A stretch of 9,344 nucleotides of DNA from Candidatus Zixiibacteriota bacterium (GTDB taxonomy: Bacteria; Zixibacteria; MSB-5A5; GN15; FEB-12): positions 1 through 9,344 of the forward strand of contig JAHIVM010000117.1 of assembly GCA_018816665.1 (NCBI GenBank), given 5' to 3'. A program made the position numbers and the translations under genes. Within the stretch, counting starts at the first letter, position 1. Each line of letters opens with the position of its first letter. The notes beneath the pieces were generated by a model. The model worked only from the letters and a program-made list of their open reading frames with translations. It made no database searches and had not been told where the DNA came from. Of the stretch, positions 5,874 through 9,344 are shown piece after piece.

Positions 5874-7979
5874 GTGAGCAACAAGAATTCTAGCCTGCGC
5901 ATTGATGAAATTCTCCTGGCTGACAATCGGGTAACCGAGGATCAGATCAAGGAGGCACTTGAGTGTCAGCGTGAGCACGGCGGTCGTCTGGGATCGCACC
6001 TCATGCGCCTGGGACATCTGGACGAGGAGGGACTGCTGTCGGCCCTGGCCCGGCAGTTCAACTGCGAAACCGTCCTGCTGGCCGACACCGAAATCCCACC
6101 CGAAATCACCAGCCTGATTCCGTCCAACGTGGCCGTGGCCCGGACCGTGATTCCGTTCGGCTACGACGCCGAGAACAATATCATCAAAATCGCGTGCGAA
6201 GATCCTGCCGATGAAAGCCTGATCAGCGAGTTGAAATTCGTCACCGCCAATGCGGACGTCAAGCTGTATATCGCGGCCGAGATGTCACTTCGCACGGCTG
6301 TGGCCCGGCACTACATCGGGGTCGGTCATGGTGCCCCGAAGGATACCGTCAAAGCGCCGGAGGAACTGCGATTCGACGACACCGGGCAGTTGGAAATTGC
6401 GCCGCCCCGCGGCAAAGTGCTGGTGGTGTCCGATGAACATGCGGCCGATCGGCCGCTACGCCATGCCCTCGAGCAGGAACACTTCGAACTGATCAAAACA
6501 CAAACGGCGGACGATGCTATCGATATCATCGGGAGCCATGCCTTCCATACGGCGTTCATCCGTGATTCGGTGCAGGGTGACTACCTGGACCTGATCGACC
6601 GCCTGCGCAAAGTATCCCCGGCCACGCGCGTCCGCTACTACGAATCAACGGCGCAGCTTCTGTTGAGCGATGAGGCCGATACGTCGATCAGTGATCTGAT
6701 GGTCAAAAGCCTGCAGTTGTTCACCTCGCTGCTGGCCAAACGCGACAATCTCAATGACAACCACGGCAGCACGGTGGGGCAGTACGTGGAGCGGCTGTGC
6801 CGTCAGATAGGTCTCCCGTCGCGGGACCGTCTGACCATCACCTCCGCTGCGTACCTGCACGACATGTCGCGCTACTATTACGGTGAGTCTGAGGATGCCC
6901 CCGATTGTCGGACACGCATTCCCATGACAGCCAAGTTACTCGAGTCGCTCAACTATTCGCCGCTGGTCACGGAGATTCTGAACTCGATGTATATCAATCT
7001 CCGCGACAAGTACACCAAGCGCCTGCCTATCGAAACGCTGGGCGGCAATATTATCACCATCGTAGATATCTTCTGCGAGAATGTATCTCTGGATACAAAG
7101 ATGTCCCTGGACAAGTTCGAGACTATCCGGGCAAAGATTGTGTCACTGACCGGCAAACTGTTTTTGCCGGAAGTCGCCTCGGCCTTCATCGAGATGATCG
7201 AAAGCGAAATCCTGATCGAACCGACCTCGGAAAAGTACAGCCAGGTACTGATGTTCTGCGAAAGCAACGAACAGCTTGAACCGGTGGCGCAGCGCCTTCG
7301 GACTGAGGGGTTCCGAACCATTGCCCTGCAATCGCTGGACCGTTTTGTGGAATTGTACGATCGCAGCCGTCCGGACATGATTATCCTTATCAGCGATGCC
7401 CGCACGGCGCGGGTGATTTCGCTGGTAGATGAATTGATCAGCCGTCAAATAGAAATCATGAAGGTGCCTACCTTCCTCCTGGCCAGTCAGAAAGCCGCTC
7501 CCGATCTTACGCCTATGTTCGAACGGGGGATTGAAGACATTATCCCGCTTGAAAACAGCCTGGATCTGCTGGTGGTCAAACTGCGCAAGCTCCGCTCCCG
7601 GGTCGAACGCAAAGCCAAACAGACCGGCAATAACGATCCCGGCGCAGGGACATCGGGCAACCTGGCCGACATGAACCTGATTGACCTGCTGCAGGCCCTT
7701 GGGCCCTCGCGCAAGACGGCCCGATTGCGCATACTGGCGAGCGAAAACGAACTCACCCTCTATCTCAACCATGGGCAGATAATCTTTGCCGCCTGCGGCG
7801 AACTCAAGGGTGCCGAGGCCGTATATGCCGGGTTGGGCTGGGTCGATGGCAAGTGGATCGTGGAACCGGTCGCCGATGCCGATCTGCCGGAGCCAAACAA
7901 CGAAAATTCCAACGAGTCGATTCTCATGGAGGGGTGCCGTCTGCTCGACGAACAGACGCGGTCCGGCCAGGAAGTATAA
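5874..7979 (+). CDS. Multi-domain signalling protein: MshEN, receiver-like, degenerate HD-GYP, receiver-like, PATAN (DUF4388)
   Basis: 701 residues, soluble, no membrane segment. Residues 1-148 form an MshEN (T2SSE-N) domain. Its second 24-residue repeat, RLGSHLMRLGHL...L...L..Q (38-61), fits the c-di-GMP-binding consensus; the first repeat (9-32) is degraded. Residues 181-256 resemble a receiver domain without the phospho-Asp pocket. Residues 270-450 are HD-GYP-like, with H297 and H329-D330 kept, but the HHE and GYP motifs are replaced by NSMYINLRDKYTKRLP, so phosphodiesterase activity is doubtful. Residues 455-575 are a second atypical receiver (SDA at the usual Asp site, no KP motif). Residues 595-690 are PATAN/DUF4388 (NLADMNLIDLLQALGPSRKT, then EGCRLLDE). 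There is no ATPase, cyclase or kinase domain. The likely role is c-di-GMP-responsive protein-protein signalling, perhaps to type IV pilus or surface behaviour (inference). GTG is the only start after an in-frame stop at 5853; its ribosome binding site is weak. Confidence 0.88.
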   Translation: MSNKNSSLRIDEILLADNRVTEDQIKEALECQREHGGRLGSHLMRLGHLDEEGLLSALARQFNCETVLLADTEIPPEITSLIPSNVAVARTVIPFGYDAENNIIKIACEDPADESLISELKFVTANADVKLYIAAEMSLRTAVARHYIGVGHGAPKDTVKAPEELRFDDTGQLEIAPPRGKVLVVSDEHAADRPLRHALEQEHFELIKTQTADDAIDIIGSHAFHTAFIRDSVQGDYLDLIDRLRKVSPATRVRYYESTAQLLLSDEADTSISDLMVKSLQLFTSLLAKRDNLNDNHGSTVGQYVERLCRQIGLPSRDRLTITSAAYLHDMSRYYYGESEDAPDCRTRIPMTAKLLESLNYSPLVTEILNSMYINLRDKYTKRLPIETLGGNIITIVDIFCENVSLDTKMSLDKFETIRAKIVSLTGKLFLPEVASAFIEMIESEILIEPTSEKYSQVLMFCESNEQLEPVAQRLRTEGFRTIALQSLDRFVELYDRSRPDMIILISDARTARVISLVDELISRQIEIMKVPTFLLASQKAAPDLTPMFERGIEDIIPLENSLDLLVVKLRKLRSRVERKAKQTGNNDPGAGTSGNLADMNLIDLLQALGPSRKTARLRILASENELTLYLNHGQIIFAACGELKGAEAVYAGLGWVDGKWIVEPVADADLPEPNNENSNESILMEGCRLLDEQTRSGQEV

Positions 7980-8003
7980 CGTATGTACCGCAGAGTATCA
8001 TGG

Positions 8004-8037
8004 CAGCCGCTCAGTCGTTTTGACGGGCGGCTGTTTT
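8004..8037 (+). terminator. Intrinsic terminator of the MshEN/PATAN regulator gene
   Basis: The arms CAGCCGCTCAGTC (8004-8016) and GACGGGCGGCTG (8022-8033) pair over 12 positions with one bulged A and one G-U; the loop is GTTTT. Four T residues follow (8034-8037, then C). It starts 25 nt after the stop codon. The hairpin includes the stop codon and last codons of the convergent TPR gene (stop 8011-8013), so it is part of that gene's coding sequence as well. Confidence 0.75.
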
Positions 8038-9060
8038 CTGTAAAGCCCGAATCTTGTCCTGCTGCTTTTTCATTATCGGACGACCGATATTTGCGTAGTA
8101 ATCGCCCAGCACGCGCGCCGCGGCCGTAGCCTCCGCCGGCAGGTTCAGTCGATCAAGACAATCAACAATGTAGTAGTCGCACTCGATCAGGTTGTAGTAG
8201 TTGCCGGGGTCGGTCTGCAGCCGGTCGCGGATGCGACGAAAGGTCTCCAGAGCCTGAGGATAGCTCTCCTGACGGTACCGGGCCTGGGCCAGGGGCCAGA
8301 GCAGTGTGCGGCTGTGGGGGTAGAGGTCCAGCAGCAGTGATGCCGTGGCGGCGGCGGAGTCGTATTCCTCGCGGTCCAGCCAGATCCAGATGAGCGAACT
8401 GCGGGCTACCTCGCGGTGAACCAACGATGATTCCGCGGCTCGTCGCAATTCAGCGATCCCGCGATCTTTTTCGTTTTTGAACAGACCGATCCAGCGCAGG
8501 AAACCGGCCTTGGCGGATTTCCAGTAGTGATACGAGCCGAGACCGGCATACAGGTCAATCAGGGTGCTGTCGGCCTGGAGACCCTTCGTGTAGTGGTTGT
8601 CGGCGGCCAAACCCAGCTTCACCGCCTTGACAAACGAACCGAACCGCGATTCATACAGTGACCGATACGCCACCGTGTGACCCTCAAACAGATGCATCCA
8701 GGCGGCGGTACGATTGTCGCAGGAGTCGAGTATGTGTTCTGCCAGGGCACGGGTGGCGTTGAGCATGGCATGATACTGCTCATCGTAGAGGTGCTCCTCG
8801 GCATCGGCCATTTTGCCCATCATGGAAATGGCGCAGAAAAGGTACCCGAGGGGGTCATCGGGATGAGCGCCGATGTACGCCCGACAGATAGTGATCGAGG
8901 AATCAAACTGATCGTTAAACAGGTACTCCTGCGAGGAGAGAACGAGGCCGGTACGCAGGTCATTCATGTAGGGGTCAGTGGCGAACGCAGGGCCGGGAAG
9001 ACCACCCAGACAGACGAGAAGTAGCAGTATTGACCCCGTGAGACGTTTCATGCCGGACAT
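8011..9060 (-). CDS. Secreted TPR-like helical repeat protein
   Basis: About 349 residues. A signal peptide is clear: a positive start (MKR), a hydrophobic core SILLLLVCLGGL, and probable cleavage after AFA before TDPYMNDL. The protein is therefore exported to the periplasm or outer surface. The rest is almost all amphipathic helix with TPR-like spacing, for example RAYIGAHPDDPLGYLFCAI, LLLDLYPHSRTLLWPLAQARY and QALETFRRIRDRL, plus an aromatic-rich middle GLGSYHYWKSAKAGFLRWIGL. I do not recognise a named family; a scaffold or envelope-assembly role is only inference. ATG 9060 and ATG 9051 are both plausible; a TTG at 9090 would lengthen the n-region and is less likely. None has a clear Shine-Dalgarno sequence. 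It is convergent with the regulator gene and may be monocistronic, since a terminator lies upstream at 9156-9188. Confidence 0.8.
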   Translation of the reverse strand: MSGMKRLTGSILLLLVCLGGLPGPAFATDPYMNDLRTGLVLSSQEYLFNDQFDSSITICRAYIGAHPDDPLGYLFCAISMMGKMADAEEHLYDEQYHAMLNATRALAEHILDSCDNRTAAWMHLFEGHTVAYRSLYESRFGSFVKAVKLGLAADNHYTKGLQADSTLIDLYAGLGSYHYWKSAKAGFLRWIGLFKNEKDRGIAELRRAAESSLVHREVARSSLIWIWLDREEYDSAAATASLLLDLYPHSRTLLWPLAQARYRQESYPQALETFRRIRDRLQTDPGNYYNLIECDYYIVDCLDRLNLPAEATAAARVLGDYYANIGRPIMKKQQDKIRALQKTAARQND

Positions 9061-9155
9061 GGTAGGTGAGTGCAGGGGAGGAGACAACAAAAACAGACGG
9101 GGGGAGGAACACCCGGCGACACCACTCAGGCTTGTTCGGGAAGTGTTCTGGGCAC

Positions 9156-9188
9156 AAAAAAACCGTTACCCGGAAAACCGGATAACGG
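9156..9188 (-). terminator. Intrinsic terminator of the gene at the right edge
   Basis: On the minus strand the arm CCGTTATCCGG (9188-9178), the loop TTTT and the arm CCGGGTAACGG (9173-9163) form 11 positions with one mismatch, followed by seven T residues (9162-9156). It begins 30 nt after the stop codon at 9218. It insulates the TPR gene from transcription entering from the right. Confidence 0.87.
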
Positions 9189-9217
9189 AATAACTTTCAA
9201 CGGTATTGCCTGTGTAC

Positions 9218-9344
9218 CTAAATAGTCGGGTTACCGGGGACAAATTCCAGCAGGTCAACATCGCGATCGGTCGTTGCCGTAATCACCACCACATCGCCCG
9301 TTCTGTGATACACCAAGCGACATCCCCGGCAGTTATGATCGTAG
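9218..9344 (-). CDS. C-terminal 41 residues of an unidentified protein (5' end outside the window)
   Basis: The minus-strand frame is open from the right edge to TAG (9220-9218). It begins YDHNCRGCRLVYHRTGDVVV and ends LLEFVPGNPTI. The pattern suggests two or three beta strands; a CxxC (CRGC) is present. A strong terminator in the same direction directly downstream supports a real gene. The fragment is too short to assign. The Arg-Leu-Val-Tyr...Val-Val-Val-Ile run faintly recalls the last strands of RelE/ParE-like toxins, but this is not enough for a call. Confidence 0.55.
   Translation of the reverse strand, partial: YDHNCRGCRLVYHRTGDVVVITATTDRDVDLLEFVPGNPTI

Noticed and set aside
7143..7772. 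Long minus-strand open frame inside the regulator gene
   Set aside because: It is antisense to the receiver and PATAN domains, which are recognisable on the plus strand; it arises from GC-rich codon bias.
9218..9344. RelE/ParE-like toxin at the right edge
   Set aside because: Only about 41 residues are visible and the resemblance is limited to a strand pattern; no antitoxin gene is visible.

Overview
This 9.3 kb window is a piece of bacterial chromosome (compact genes, no mobile elements, tRNAs, rRNAs or CRISPR seen). It looks like an environmental, deep-branching Gram-negative-type lineage. The clues are a single-chain class II glycyl-tRNA synthetase behind recO, a selenocysteine-containing SelD, a large MshEN/receiver/HD/PATAN signalling protein, and a secreted TPR protein. 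This mix suggests the Zixibacteria/FCB neighbourhood or a Deltaproteobacteria-like group, but the phylum is an inference and was not tested.

Layout, left to right. (1) Plus strand, 1-1985: the 3' part of recO, then the glycyl-tRNA synthetase gene 14 nt later, closed by a strong intrinsic terminator. (2) Minus strand, 1984-5603, transcribed right to left: selD, then a GT-C (PMT/ArnT-like) membrane glycosyltransferase that overlaps the end of selD, then after about 136 nt a small cysteine-free thioredoxin-fold protein. The small protein's stop codon sits in the U-tract of the glyS terminator. (3) A 270-nt divergent intergenic region, 5604-5873, with a perfect 17-bp dyad and two possible small ORFs. 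(4) Plus strand, 5874-7979: a 701-residue signalling protein with a canonical c-di-GMP-binding MshEN motif, two degenerate receiver-like domains, a degenerate HD-GYP domain and a C-terminal PATAN/DUF4388 domain, followed by a terminator. (5) Minus strand, 8011-9060: a secreted TPR-like protein, convergent with the regulator. (6) Minus strand, 9218-9344: the 3' end of an unidentified gene with its own terminator at 9156-9188.

The clearest non-obvious result is that selD is itself a selenoprotein gene. A conventional reading starts it at an internal TTG (5489) and loses the catalytic N-terminus. Reading the in-frame TGA at 5526-5528 as Sec restores the SCAGUASKL active-site segment. A hairpin matching the known bacterial SECIS pattern lies directly downstream of that TGA. 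The second notable item is the unusual multi-domain regulator, which probably joins c-di-GMP sensing to PATAN-type output without any ATPase or cyclase domain.
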